The notes: generated by a model not told the origin, from the sequence alone. Shown: positions 43,315 through 52,882, counted from the first letter of the stretch. The stretch is 64,000 nucleotides of DNA from Rhizobium sp. BT03 (GCF_030053155.1 NZ_CP125641.1:590551-654550); one strand, 5' to 3'. Translations and numbers: made by a program.

Positions 43315-44840
43315 CGCGAAGCGCCTCCTGCGGCGGGCGACAGTTCAGGGGCCGTTTCGGCCTCGATCGGCGGTGTCTTGAGACCAGCATCGCTCAGCCG
43401 CTCGCTCGGATCGGTCAGCACCAGGATCTCGGTGCGGCGGTTCATCTCCCGGCCCTCCTGCGTGTCGTTGCCGGCGATCGGATCGCTGTCGGCGCGTCCC
43501 TCGGTGAGGATTGCCCCCGGCCCGGTGAAGGACGCCAGGATGTCGCCGACCGCCTTGGCGCGGGCTTCCGACAGATGCCAGTTGGAGGGGAACTGGATGG
43601 TGCGGATCGGCACATTGTCGGTATAGCCCACGACGACGGCGCGGAATTTCTCCGCGGCGAGCGCGCCGCCGATGCGCTGCAGGAGATCGTGGAACTTCTC
43701 GCTGACCTCGGCGCTGCCGGTGGCAAACAGACCTGAATTGCTGATGCGCACCAGGAGCCTGCCGTTCGAATCCGAGAGCGTGACCAGCTTCTTCTCGACC
43801 TCCGGCTGGAGGAAGGCGAGCAGATTGTCGAGCCGGCTGGGTGGCTTCACCTGCGGTGGCGGAGGTGGCGGCGGCGTTTGCGCGACGACAACAGGCGGCG
43901 GTTCGCGCGGAGGCTCGGGAATCTTGACCAGCACGCTGGGCGTCTCGCGCGGCGGCAGGTTGGCAAGGCGCTCGAACGTGCCGTCGGAGGCGCGGTTCAG
44001 CGATAGCGTGAAGAACAGGTAGCCGAACGCCAGGATCAGCGTCAGGACGGAAAGCAGTGTCCAGAGGGCGGCGGCGGCGCGCAGCGGCTGGTGCCGGGCG
44101 GACACGCCCTTCCAATGCGGGGAAAGCTCGCGCTCGAAGACGCCATATTGGCCGAGCAGCGTCTTATAGAGACTGTCGCGGATGCGTGCGAGTTCCAGCC
44201 CGCCGCGCGCGGAAACGCGGGTGCGGCCCTCGAAGGCGAGCGACAGGCAGAGGTAGATGAGCAGCAGCAGATCCTTGTTGGCGCCGGGGCTCTGGTGGAA
44301 ATGGTCGAGCAGGTCGAACACGCGTTCGCCGCCGGTCACGTCCATATGGAAGGTGGAGACGAGCCCCGAGCGCGCCCAGCCGGCGCGCACGCCCCAGGCT
44401 TTGCTCAGCACGACATCGTCGACCGTTGCGCAGACAACGTAATGGGCCGCGCGCGCCCGTTCGGGATTGATACGGGCGCTCGCGAGATCCCGCTCGTAGC
44501 GGCCGACGGCTGCGATCGCCACCGCCCTGAGTTCATCGATATCAGGTTGCTCTTCCGTATAGCGCAGGCCATGGGCAAGGTTGAGCAGCGGTGCCGCCGA
44601 GCGCACCAGGGTCGGCACGTCTTCGGCGCCGAAGCGGAAGTCCCGGACGAGTGTTTCGACCGATGCTCCGCCCGTCGCAGACGCTCCCGCCGGTCTCGTT
44701 CCCTTCTCCCCTTCGGGGAAGTCGAGAACGTCGTCCAGCATCTCCGCCATCTTGCGGGCGGATTGTTTTTTCTTCGCGCCGTCCTCGGTAAGTTCGACGA
44801 CGGTCGGCAGGTTCTGCCAGGAGGTGGGGTCGGTCTTCAT
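43311..44840 (-). CDS. tssL: T6SS inner-membrane protein TssL with C-terminal OmpA-like domain (ImpK/DotU)
   Basis: The 509-residue protein has a cytoplasmic DotU domain (ending near ELSPHWKG), one transmembrane helix near residues 255-280 (LLSVLTLILAFGYLFFTLSL), and a proline-rich linker (PPPVVVAQTPPPPPPPQVKP). An OmpA-like peptidoglycan-binding domain follows (VVVGYTDNVPIRTIQFPSNW, LSEARAKAVGDILASF, MNRRTEILVL). It anchors the membrane complex to the cell wall. The N-terminus has Thr13 in LPTVVEL, similar in place to the Thr phosphorylated by PpkA in Agrobacterium TssL (inferred equivalence). Overlaps tssK and tssM by 4 bases each. Confidence 0.95.
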   Translation of the reverse strand: MKTDPTSWQNLPTVVELTEDGAKKKQSARKMAEMLDDVLDFPEGEKGTRPAGASATGGASVETLVRDFRFGAEDVPTLVRSAAPLLNLAHGLRYTEEQPDIDELRAVAIAAVGRYERDLASARINPERARAAHYVVCATVDDVVLSKAWGVRAGWARSGLVSTFHMDVTGGERVFDLLDHFHQSPGANKDLLLLIYLCLSLAFEGRTRVSARGGLELARIRDSLYKTLLGQYGVFERELSPHWKGVSARHQPLRAAAALWTLLSVLTLILAFGYLFFTLSLNRASDGTFERLANLPPRETPSVLVKIPEPPREPPPVVVAQTPPPPPPPQVKPPSRLDNLLAFLQPEVEKKLVTLSDSNGRLLVRISNSGLFATGSAEVSEKFHDLLQRIGGALAAEKFRAVVVGYTDNVPIRTIQFPSNWHLSEARAKAVGDILASFTGPGAILTEGRADSDPIAGNDTQEGREMNRRTEILVLTDPSERLSDAGLKTPPIEAETAPELSPAAGGASR

Positions 44841-46177
44841 TCTCTAAGGGCCCACAGTTCGATTTCGAGCCCGGGGAAATCGCCGGCGAGATGCACGGCG
44901 ATGGCGCCCGAAGTATCGAGTTGTTTCCAGAGCGGATTCTTGGTGTCGAGTTCGAAATAGATGGTGCCGGAGCGATAGGGCAGCTGGCGCGGCAGCACCG
45001 GCAGCGGCCGCACGGGAATGCCCGGCAGCGCCACGTTGACGAGGTCGGCAATGCGCTCGACCGGCCCGACCTTGATCTGCGCCGGCAGCTTGCGGCGCAC
45101 CTCCTCGGCCGGCATCTCGGCCCGCACCGCCAGCACGAAGCCGGCATCCCGGAGCAGCGTGCGGTCGTTGATCGTGCCGATCCTGACACCATGCCTGCGT
45201 TCGGCAAGCTCGATCGCCACGGCCGCCTGTTCGAGCACGGAAGAAAGCGAGGCGCGCAGATCGTCGAAGACGGCCGCAAATGTCGCCTTCAGGTCGTCAT
45301 GTCGATAGGGCGGGAAGTCGCTGGCGCGCTTGCGCTCGGTGGTGAAGGTGGCGAGTTCGCCGGCAAGCTGGATGCAGTTCTCGTAAAAGACGATTGGGTG
45401 GGTCCGCGTTGCATTGGCCGAAATATGTTTCAGCATCGGATCGGCGCGGTTGAGGATCTGCAGCAGCAGGTAGTCGCCGACCTCCGCCGTGCCGCGAATG
45501 GTGGGATCGCCGATCCGTTCGGCGATTGCCTCGGCGCGATGGCGCACGATGCCGAGAAGCTCGGTGATCAGCTCGTTCAGCCGGCCGGCGGCCGTGCAGT
45601 TGAGGCTCGGCAGGATATAATCCGGGTCGAGGATCACGGCCCTGTCGGAGCGCACCTCAATGATCCTGGCAAGCCCGATCAGCTCGTAGCCGGCAAGCTC
45701 GTCGCCGGACCGGAGATAACGCAGGCTGAGGCGGCCGACGTCGATCGGCGCCATGAAATCGGTCTCGACATTGGCGTCGGGCGCCTCATAGGGCGAGGCC
45801 ACGAGCCGGACGCTGTTGCGCTGAGCGCCGCCGTTCAATGCCACATCGGCCTTGCCCGGTTGGCGGGCGGGAAGGGCGAGGTAGACGATTGCGTTTTTGG
45901 TGTTCTCGTCGAGATCGAGCGGCGGCGGCAGGTCCGTATCGATCGGGGCTTCGAACGGCGTGCCGTCGGGCAGGACGCCGCGCAGGTTCGAGAGCGCGAA
46001 CTGGCCGATCGCCAGCGCGCCGCGGTCGATGCCGATTTCCGATATGCCCCAGGGATAGGGCGACAGGCCCTGCGTGGCGGTGCGCACGAGCCGCTCGGTC
46101 CAGCGGTCCGCCTGCTGAAAATGCTGTACGCGAAGGAACATGCCTTCGCTCCAGGCCACCCGGTTCTCATTCCTCAT
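44837..46177 (-). CDS. tssK: T6SS baseplate protein TssK (ImpJ)
   Basis: This 446-residue TssK begins with the family's usual start, VAWSEGMFLRVQHFQQADRW. It continues with PYPWGISEIGIDRGALAIGQ, FYENCIQLAGELATFT (helical middle domain) and a C-terminal domain ending ALRE that binds the membrane complex. TssK trimers link the baseplate (TssEFG, VgrG) to TssL/TssM. It overlaps the fha gene by 11 bases and tssL by 4. Length is normal. Confidence 0.95.
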   Translation of the reverse strand: MRNENRVAWSEGMFLRVQHFQQADRWTERLVRTATQGLSPYPWGISEIGIDRGALAIGQFALSNLRGVLPDGTPFEAPIDTDLPPPLDLDENTKNAIVYLALPARQPGKADVALNGGAQRNSVRLVASPYEAPDANVETDFMAPIDVGRLSLRYLRSGDELAGYELIGLARIIEVRSDRAVILDPDYILPSLNCTAAGRLNELITELLGIVRHRAEAIAERIGDPTIRGTAEVGDYLLLQILNRADPMLKHISANATRTHPIVFYENCIQLAGELATFTTERKRASDFPPYRHDDLKATFAAVFDDLRASLSSVLEQAAVAIELAERRHGVRIGTINDRTLLRDAGFVLAVRAEMPAEEVRRKLPAQIKVGPVERIADLVNVALPGIPVRPLPVLPRQLPYRSGTIYFELDTKNPLWKQLDTSGAIAVHLAGDFPGLEIELWALRE

Positions 46178-47357
46178 GATGCGCGTCTTGTCCTTCCTGC
46201 CTGTCTTGCGGGCGAAGCCTTGCGTCTCTGCCGTTCACTGCATCCGTCATCGCGTCACGGAAAACATCCTGAAACGACCGGTCTTTGCCGTCCTTTTCGA
46301 ATTGCGCCCGGTAGGCCCGCCAATAGCTCTGCTCCCTGCGCCCGGGCAGTCGCCAGGCGCTCGTCTCCACCTGCGCCTCTACGCTGCGAGGCTCCAGTCG
46401 GCCCGCCGCTTGAACGACGGCTTCGAGCGCGGAACCGAGCTTCAGCTGTTGCCCGAGCAGAATTTCGATGCGGGCAAGGAGTGCTTCCTCCCCGTTGCCG
46501 GCCAGGAAGTCCGCCTGCCTGGCAGCGGACGGCACTTTCATCTCGAAAACGGCGTAGCTATTCTCGACAGCCTCTTCGAGCCGGTTAAGCAACGGCTCCA
46601 GCCGCGCCGCGAAGGCTTCGGGCCGGCCGATCGCAAGCGCTGGAAAATCCTCGGTTTCGCCCTGCGGATCGTTGTTGGTGACGATTTCGACCACCGGCGT
46701 AGCCCGGCGCTGGGCGATCGGTACGGCGACATGGGTGGCGGAACCATGCTCCAGGTGGCTGCCGTAATCGGTCTCCTCCGAATTCCAGTCCTCCGGCAGA
46801 AGCTGGGTAACCGAGCGGATCTCCGGAGGGCCGCTCCAGCCGATCTCGACATTGCGGGATGAGGCCGTACCTTTCTTCCTGCTCGTTTCCGGAATGGCCC
46901 AGTCGTCGCTCGTACGCTCGCCGAGAATGCCGCTTGCGGTCCGGCCGCCCGGAGCGATATCGGCCAGGATCGCGGAAATGGTCAGCGGTTCGTCGCTGAG
47001 CACCAGACCGGCATCGGGATCCTCGATCTCACGGTCGCTTTCCCCGGATATGTGGACGGAAAAGGCAAGTCCGCCCATCTCCAGCCGCGACCTGTCGGAA
47101 AGCCTGGCGATCTGGCCTTCATGGACGGAGACGCCGTCGACCCGCGAGCCGTTTGCGCTCCGGTCGCGCAGCAGGAAACCCTCGCGGTCGCGCTCGATGA
47201 TGCAATGGAGCTTAGAGATGGAGCGCCGATCCTCCGGCAGCTGCCAGTCGCAATCGGGCGCCCGGCCGAGCGTGCGCCGGCCGCGTTCGAAAAACCATTT
47301 CGAGCGGTCGGCCGGCGCTGCCCCATTGCTGGTGATCTCTCTCAGTTCGAGCCGCAT
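46167..47357 (-). CDS. impI: T6SS FHA-domain regulator (Fha/TagH, ImpI)
   Basis: The 396-residue protein has an FHA phosphothreonine-binding domain at residues about 10-95 (RRTLGRAPDCDWQLPEDRRS, ISKLHCIIERD, DRSANGSRVDGVSV). A C-terminal domain of the T6SS FHA family at about 250-380 contains LGQQLKLGSALEAVVQAAGR and YWRAYRAQFEKDGKDRSFQD. It reads PpkA phosphorylation and promotes assembly, and TagF represses it. The ATG chosen has GGGAGG upstream; the frame opens five codons earlier. It sits between tssG and tssK. Confidence 0.92.
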   Translation of the reverse strand: MRLELREITSNGAAPADRSKWFFERGRRTLGRAPDCDWQLPEDRRSISKLHCIIERDREGFLLRDRSANGSRVDGVSVHEGQIARLSDRSRLEMGGLAFSVHISGESDREIEDPDAGLVLSDEPLTISAILADIAPGGRTASGILGERTSDDWAIPETSRKKGTASSRNVEIGWSGPPEIRSVTQLLPEDWNSEETDYGSHLEHGSATHVAVPIAQRRATPVVEIVTNNDPQGETEDFPALAIGRPEAFAARLEPLLNRLEEAVENSYAVFEMKVPSAARQADFLAGNGEEALLARIEILLGQQLKLGSALEAVVQAAGRLEPRSVEAQVETSAWRLPGRREQSYWRAYRAQFEKDGKDRSFQDVFRDAMTDAVNGRDARLRPQDRQEGQDAHHEE

Positions 47358-47368
47358 CCTTGCCTCCC

Positions 47369-48370
47369 TCACCGCATCTCGGCCGACAGGCGCTCGACGA
47401 TCACCGCATCGCCGCTGTCTTTCGCCGCCGGCGCGACCCTCGCCCAGCTGTTCCAGCCCAGGCGCGGCGGATCGCCAGCCTGTCCGAGCTGGCAGAAGGG
47501 AACGTCCTCCTTCTTCAGGATGGCCTGGATGTCGAATTCGAGCGCCGAGCCGACATAGAGCCGCGTCAGCGCGAAGAGCTCGGTAATGGCGCGCCCGCCC
47601 GGTGCGAGCGAGAGGTAGTCGGCATAGCCGAGCGGACCGATGACGATGCGAAAACCGCCGCCGAAATCGTGGATCGCAGCACCTGCCGTCGCATTGACGC
47701 CAAGCTGGACGCCCTGCGGCTGACCCATGCGGCTGCGCTCTTCCGCCGGAATGGCCAGCCAGCGGCCGCGGAACAATTCGATCTCCACCGGCAGGCCGCT
47801 GAATTCGGCAAGCATGGCGCGCAGATTGACGGCATTGCGGTTGCGCGCGGCGAAGAAGCCGGAAAAACGCAGGATCAGCTCTTCGTCGACGCCGCTCTGT
47901 TCGACGAGACGCTTGGTGCCGAAGCCGGTGAGCGAGAGCAGCGTGGTGACGAAGGCGTTGCTTGCCCAGGTGCCGCTCCAGCGCAGCCGCCGGGCGATGC
48001 GGTATTTCTCGCAGGCGTCAGCGAAGAGTTCCGCCATCCGCGCGCCGAACAGGTCGAAGAAGCCCGCCAGCGCCCGCGACCGGTTGCGCTCCTCGCGCAT
48101 GACGAGTTCGTTATAGGCCGACGGCATCGAGCCGAGCGCGCCGACGAGACCGGCAAGCGCGCTACGCACGGTCGCGCGGCCAGCCTTGCGTCTGTATCCG
48201 CTGACAGCAAGCGGCGCCGGCGAGACGCCGACATGGGCGGCGACGTCAAGCCGTCCTTCGCCGACCGATGCCTGCGCGACGCGGAAAGCCGTCACCGGCT
48301 CGAAGCGGCCGGGGTCGCGTTCGAGCAGGTCGGTCAGCGCGTCTGGCTTGCTGGCGGCTTGCATGTCCAT
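47369..48370 (-). CDS. tssG: T6SS baseplate protein TssG (ImpH)
   Basis: About 333 residues from the ATG used. TssG features are FEPVTAFRVAQASVGEGRLD, VRSALAGLVGALGSMPSAYN (family G-P-L-P-x-x-Y position), ELVMREERNRSRALAGFFDL and PGGRAITELFALTRLYVGSA. It forms the baseplate wedge with TssE and TssF. Two close ATG codons (48370, 48364) both follow a GGAAGG site at a long spacing, so the exact start is uncertain. It lies 20 bases after tssF. Confidence 0.93.
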   Translation of the reverse strand: MDMQAASKPDALTDLLERDPGRFEPVTAFRVAQASVGEGRLDVAAHVGVSPAPLAVSGYRRKAGRATVRSALAGLVGALGSMPSAYNELVMREERNRSRALAGFFDLFGARMAELFADACEKYRIARRLRWSGTWASNAFVTTLLSLTGFGTKRLVEQSGVDEELILRFSGFFAARNRNAVNLRAMLAEFSGLPVEIELFRGRWLAIPAEERSRMGQPQGVQLGVNATAGAAIHDFGGGFRIVIGPLGYADYLSLAPGGRAITELFALTRLYVGSALEFDIQAILKKEDVPFCQLGQAGDPPRLGWNSWARVAPAAKDSGDAVIVERLSAEMR

Positions 48371-48390
48371 GATTGGCTGGCGATCCTTCC

Positions 48391-50172
48391 TCAGAGAAGT
48401 GGGCGTTCGGCGGCGCGTGCCGGCCAACGAGCGATCGGTCTCGATTGTCCCTTCATGCCGACAGTGAGCCGGGTGAAGCTGTTGATCGAGGTATAGAGGC
48501 TGAAGAAGCGATCGAGCACGCTTCCGAACAGGAAGGCCGAAGGCCGGTCGATGGCGGCGGGATCGAATTCAAGCGTGATCTCGGTGCCTGGCACCATGCC
48601 GCCGCTGCCGAGACGGGCGGTCGAATTGGCGGCCTTGATCCTGACCAGCGCATCGACGAATTGCTTGGTCTCGGGGCTGTCACGGAAAGCGTAGAGCGAC
48701 AGGATATCCTTGAGCGCCGCGCCGCCATTGTCGAAGAGCGAGAGATGGTTGAGCACGAGATGCGAGATCAGCCGCCAGTTCCGGCCTTCCTGATCGGTCA
48801 TCCGCACCGAAGGTGTCGGCGGGATCAGCGCCTCGACGCCCGCCACCGCCTCATGGCCGGAGGCAAGCTGCAGGAAAGGATGGCCGCCGCCGAAGGGAAG
48901 CTGTTCCGGCAGGTCGCGGTTGAGGCAGAGCGTGTCGACGCTTGCGACCGCATCGACGGGACCCGCCGAGCGGCGCTGCCGGTCGACGAAGGCGATGTCC
49001 ATGTCGCTGGTCCTGTCGTCTTCGTCGAAACGGCGATAGGCCTGCCAGTAGGTCGTGCTCGTGCCTGCCCGCTGCGACCGCCCGAAGAACGGCTGACAGA
49101 ATTCCTCCTGGCCGCGCGATCCTGTGAGCAGAACGCGGTCGATCGAATAGATCTCGCGGGTCTTCTGGCGCCGCGCATCGGGCAGAAGGCGGTATTCCGT
49201 GCGGGTGCCGTCGATGGCGATCGGCTCGCAGACCTGGCGAAAGAGGTTGACGACGGGCGTCGCATTGAGCGCGAAATCGCGGACCGAAACTGCCCGTTCG
49301 AGCTTCGCGTAGCTCTCCCTGAGATAGACGAAGAGTTCCAGCGTCTCGCCCGTCCAGGCATCGAGTCCTTCGATATCGAGAAACAGAAACTTTCGGGGCA
49401 GCGCGAAAAATTCGGTGAGCAGCCGGTAACCGGTGAAGCTCGGCGCCGGATAGGGCAGCATCGCTTCTTCGGGCTCGAAGCCGACGGGCTTGAGATTGCC
49501 AGCCGGCAGGAAGAGCGGCGAGCGGTCATCGGCATGTTTGGCAAGCGCGATGCCGAGCGTGTGATTGGCAAGCAGTTCGTAGATCGCCACGGCCTGCTGC
49601 CAGGGGGAGGGAATGTGCAGGCGCAACCGGCTGATGCCGAGGCTGCCGAGAGGCTTTCGGGCATCCAGGGAGCGAATGGAAAGCCGGAGGCAGCCGGCAA
49701 CCCCGGCATGGGGCGAAACCGGCGCGTTGATCGGCTGGCCGGAAAGGCTGGCGCCTGTAATTTCGATCGGCGCCATCTCGACGTCCTGCGTGGTGCGGAA
49801 GCGGCAGGCTTCCCCTCTGACCGGCTCGGCCAGGACTTCCGTATGGCGCGGCACGGTCTGGACGGAGGCGAGCGTATCGCTTGGCCGGAACCTGACGATG
49901 CTCATCGAGGGCAGCGGTGCGAGATAATGGGGATAGAGCGTTTCGAGCAGGCCGTCGGTCAGTTCGGGAAATTCGTCGTCCAGCTTCTGGCGGACACGGG
50001 CGGCCGAATAGGCGAAACTCTGGATCAGGCGTTCCACATGCGGATCGTCGGCGACGTCGCCGGTCATGCGCAGCCGGCCGGCGATCTTCGGGAAGGCATC
50101 GGCAAAGCGCGCGGCGCGGCGGCGCAACGCCAGCAGCTCCTCATTGTAACGGTGCAGGAAACCTTCAGCCAT
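48391..50172 (-). CDS. tssF: T6SS baseplate protein TssF (ImpG)
   Basis: The 593-residue protein starts MAEGFLHRYNEELLALRRRA, the classical TssF opening (x-x-x-Y-x-x-E-L-x-x-L-R), followed by FADAFPKIAGRLRM, DPHVERLIQSFAYSAARVRQ and TLYPHYLAPLPSMSIVRF. Later parts include FLFLDIEGLDAWTGETLELF. It is the largest wedge protein of the baseplate. The internal ATG is chosen because of these residues; it overlaps the tssE stop by 8 bases. The upstream frame extension is not used. Confidence 0.94.
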   Translation of the reverse strand: MAEGFLHRYNEELLALRRRAARFADAFPKIAGRLRMTGDVADDPHVERLIQSFAYSAARVRQKLDDEFPELTDGLLETLYPHYLAPLPSMSIVRFRPSDTLASVQTVPRHTEVLAEPVRGEACRFRTTQDVEMAPIEITGASLSGQPINAPVSPHAGVAGCLRLSIRSLDARKPLGSLGISRLRLHIPSPWQQAVAIYELLANHTLGIALAKHADDRSPLFLPAGNLKPVGFEPEEAMLPYPAPSFTGYRLLTEFFALPRKFLFLDIEGLDAWTGETLELFVYLRESYAKLERAVSVRDFALNATPVVNLFRQVCEPIAIDGTRTEYRLLPDARRQKTREIYSIDRVLLTGSRGQEEFCQPFFGRSQRAGTSTTYWQAYRRFDEDDRTSDMDIAFVDRQRRSAGPVDAVASVDTLCLNRDLPEQLPFGGGHPFLQLASGHEAVAGVEALIPPTPSVRMTDQEGRNWRLISHLVLNHLSLFDNGGAALKDILSLYAFRDSPETKQFVDALVRIKAANSTARLGSGGMVPGTEITLEFDPAAIDRPSAFLFGSVLDRFFSLYTSINSFTRLTVGMKGQSRPIARWPARAAERPLL

Positions 50173-50674
50173 TGCCTGCCTCCACGAGGAAGCGCTGGGT
50201 CGACGGATCGATGGTCGATTCGAAGCTGATCGGCGGCATGCCTTCATGCAGGCGGAAGGTCGCCTGGATGCGCATGCGCAGCGCCCGCTCGGTCATCGTC
50301 CGGCTTTTCAGGATCGTCACCCTGACATCGGCAAGCCGCGTCTCGAAGAGCGCGATCCGCCGCTCGATCGCGGCCGCCAGCCTGAGCTTCGCCTCGTCGG
50401 TCATCAGATTGGCCGAGACGACGCCATCGACGCCGTAGCTCACAAGCGCATCCTTCAGTTCGGCAAGGACGGCCGGCGCCGTGGTCGGGCAGCGGCGCGT
50501 GTTGAGCAGCGCTTCGAGATCGCGGCGGATCGCCTCGCGCATCTCGCGGACCTGGTCGACGAAGCTCACCGGCGGATCGACGGCGCGATCCGGAGCCTCG
50601 TCGATCAGCCTGTCGAGGATCGAGCGGGACAGGACGCGGTCGCGCAGCCGGTAGCGTTCGAGCGGATCAACCAT
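50165..50674 (-). CDS. tssE: T6SS baseplate protein TssE (ImpF, gp25-like)
   Basis: The 169-residue protein starts MVDPLERYRLRDRVLSRSIL. The gp25/TssE domain includes MREAIRRDLEALLNTRRCPT (the conserved R-D-L-E-x-L-L-N-T-R) and ALVSYGVDGVVSANLMTDEA. It nucleates sheath (TssBC) polymerisation on the baseplate. It overlaps tagJ by 8 bases and tssF by 8, pointing to coupled translation. The long upstream extension of the frame lies inside tagJ and is rejected. Confidence 0.94.
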   Translation of the reverse strand: MVDPLERYRLRDRVLSRSILDRLIDEAPDRAVDPPVSFVDQVREMREAIRRDLEALLNTRRCPTTAPAVLAELKDALVSYGVDGVVSANLMTDEAKLRLAAAIERRIALFETRLADVRVTILKSRTMTERALRMRIQATFRLHEGMPPISFESTIDPSTQRFLVEAGNG

Positions 50675-51497
50675 GCGCGGCCTGCCTGCCGGCAGAGATT
50701 GCCGGTACGATCTCCAGACTTTGGGTATCGTGGAAGGAGACGAGTTCGTCGCCGGCGAGATAGCAGCGCTGGCCGCGGCCGGTGGTGATGCCTGTGGGTT
50801 CCTCGATCCAATCCGTCTCGCGGCCGAGCCTGAGCGCCGCATCCTTGCTTGTGCCATGATAGACCGCCGGCAGAAGCACCGACGCGGCTGCGCCGTCGAT
50901 GAGCGTCAGTTCGGCGCGGCGGAAGGCGAGATCGCGCGGGCGCGCAATCGGCTCGATCGACAGGGCTGATATTTTGGCGAAGTCGATCCAGAGATAGCCG
51001 CCGCCGGTCATGATGACTTCGAGAGCGTGCGGCGTGCGATCGTCGAGATCGCGGAAATCGGAGACCGCCTTGCCGTTCCAGATCAGCGGATGTTCGCCCC
51101 TGATATTCTCCAGCGCATCGAGGCGGATCCTCGTCTCTTCCGCATTGCCGTCGCGATGGGCGATGCCGAGGCGGATGGCGAGCTTGTCGAGCTCGCTCGG
51201 CCCCTGCGGAAATTCCGGCACGGCGCCGCTCGTAAACCAGGCGTCGCGCGCCGCCATCGCCCGAAGTTCGTTGCGCAGCAAGGCGAAGCCCATCGTCGCG
51301 TCGGGAGAAAGCGTGGCCGCAAGGCTGCATTGATTGTCGGCACGCTCATAATCGCCGGCAAGCACGAGAAGATCGATATAGAGATGGCGCGCCTCCTGGT
51401 CCGAGGGCTTGGCCTTCAGATGCGCCTTGGTCTCTTCGAGCGCCTCCTCGAGGGCGTTGTCGCTGAGCGATTGGGCGATGCTGGCGGAAAGCGTCAT
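50667..51497 (-). CDS. tagJ: T6SS accessory protein TagJ (ImpE)
   Basis: This 276-residue ImpE-family protein has an N-terminal TPR-like helical part (ALEEALEETKAHLKAKPSDQ, RHLYIDLLVLAGDYERADNQ) and a C-terminal part including GGGYLWIDFAKISALSIEPI, ARPRDLAFRRAEL and VLLPAVYHGTS. In other systems TagJ/HsiE binds the TssB N-terminal helix and assists ClpV or sheath dynamics. It overlaps the second tssC-like gene by 4 bases and tssE by 8. Confidence 0.93.
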   Translation of the reverse strand: MTLSASIAQSLSDNALEEALEETKAHLKAKPSDQEARHLYIDLLVLAGDYERADNQCSLAATLSPDATMGFALLRNELRAMAARDAWFTSGAVPEFPQGPSELDKLAIRLGIAHRDGNAEETRIRLDALENIRGEHPLIWNGKAVSDFRDLDDRTPHALEVIMTGGGYLWIDFAKISALSIEPIARPRDLAFRRAELTLIDGAAASVLLPAVYHGTSKDAALRLGRETDWIEEPTGITTGRGQRCYLAGDELVSFHDTQSLEIVPAISAGRQAAHG

Positions 51498-52882
51498 GCG
51501 GACATCCTCTCGGGTATGGCGACCGGGCGGCTCAGAATCTGGCCCGTGGTTGCGGTCTCGGCGATGAGATGGAAGCTCGTGGCAACGTCATCGAGCTGGA
51601 AATGCGGCTGCAGCCGGACCGTGCAGGAGAAGCTGCCGGGCTTGCCCGGGATCTCGGCGACGCCGATGCCGGCGGAGCGCAGCGGAAACCGCGTGCGCAG
51701 CGCGATGTCGGCATCGTCGTTTCCGAGCGTATAGGCGGTCAGCCAATCCATAAGCTTGCGCTCGATCGAGATTGCATCCGAAAGCTGGCCGATTTCGTCG
51801 CGCATGATGACCTTGAGATAATGCGCGAAGCGCGAGGCGCAGAGCACATATTGCAGCATGGCGGCGAGGCGCGCGTTCTGGCGGGCATGTTCGTTGGAAT
51901 AATGCGGCGGCGCATGCAGCGACTGATTGGAATTGAAGATCGCCGAAGAGGAGAGATAGGTGGTCGCAGCAGGAATGATGCCGAGCTCGCAGAGCTGCTG
52001 CTCCTGGCCGCTGGTCAGGTGGATTTCCACCGGCGCCTGGGCGGAAAGCCCGTTACTCTCCGTGCCGAAATCGTAAGGCGGCAATTCGGCTGCGCTCAGC
52101 AGGCCGCCGTCGACCGCATCCTGCGTGACGCCGCGAATATCGGCGAACCAGCCTGATGTGATGAAATTGCGGATGACGACGGTGGCAAAGGCGAAAGCGG
52201 CGTTGCCCCAGAGCAGCGAACTGCCGTCGGCTGCGATGCTTTCGCGGAAGGGAAAGCCGTCGTTGCGACCCCGTGCATGCGGCGTCAGCGGCGAGCGCAT
52301 CAGGATGCGTGGGCCGGCAAGCCCGAGGAAACGCGAATCCTCACGTGCACGAAGACCATTCCAGCGGATGCGGTCCGCCTCCGTGGCAAGCCAGGAAAAG
52401 TCGCTGACCCGGTTCAGCTCGTGAAAGTCTTCAAGCCCGATCGAGAGCGGCGCGGCACCGGCGACGAAGGGGCAGAAGGCGGCAGCCGCCACCATGCCGA
52501 TCTGCGACAATGTGCTGACCGGATCACCGTCGGCGGGATCGCACGGGGACAGATGATAGTCGCCGACCAGCAGGCCGAAGGGTTCGCCGCCCGGCATGCC
52601 GAACTCGCGGCTGTAGATCAGTTCGAAGAGGTGGCTCTGGTCGAAATCGCTGGCGCGCTCCATGCTGCGCGCGAGCTCGCGCCAGCTGACGCTGAGCAGC
52701 TTGACCTTCACCTCGCCGCTGCGGCTTGCCTCGCGCACGAGCATGGCAAGGCCACGCCATCTCGCCTCCATCGCCTGAAAATCGGGATGGTGGAGGATCG
52801 CATTGACTTGCCTGTTCAGTGCCTCGTCGATCAGCGTAATCAGCTGATCCGCCCGGCGCCGCCATTCAGTGCTGGAACCCAT
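51494..52882 (-). CDS. impD: Second TssC-like sheath protein (ImpD, TssC40 type)
   Basis: The 462-residue protein is of the TssC/VipB family but shorter and diverged from its neighbour. Shared features are LNRQVNAILHHPDFQAMEAR, WRGLAMLVREAS, SDFDQSHLFELIYSREFGMP and PFGLLVGDYHLSPCD. The C-terminus ends EIPGKPGSFSCTVRLQPHFQ, with LDDVATSFHLI. Agrobacterium likewise has two (TssC41 and TssC40). The protein may vary sheath composition or act as a cap or scaffold; its role is unclear. The ATG at 52882 is preferred over a TTG five codons upstream. Confidence 0.9.
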   Translation of the reverse strand: MGSSTEWRRRADQLITLIDEALNRQVNAILHHPDFQAMEARWRGLAMLVREASRSGEVKVKLLSVSWRELARSMERASDFDQSHLFELIYSREFGMPGGEPFGLLVGDYHLSPCDPADGDPVSTLSQIGMVAAAAFCPFVAGAAPLSIGLEDFHELNRVSDFSWLATEADRIRWNGLRAREDSRFLGLAGPRILMRSPLTPHARGRNDGFPFRESIAADGSSLLWGNAAFAFATVVIRNFITSGWFADIRGVTQDAVDGGLLSAAELPPYDFGTESNGLSAQAPVEIHLTSGQEQQLCELGIIPAATTYLSSSAIFNSNQSLHAPPHYSNEHARQNARLAAMLQYVLCASRFAHYLKVIMRDEIGQLSDAISIERKLMDWLTAYTLGNDDADIALRTRFPLRSAGIGVAEIPGKPGSFSCTVRLQPHFQLDDVATSFHLIAETATTGQILSRPVAIPERMSA

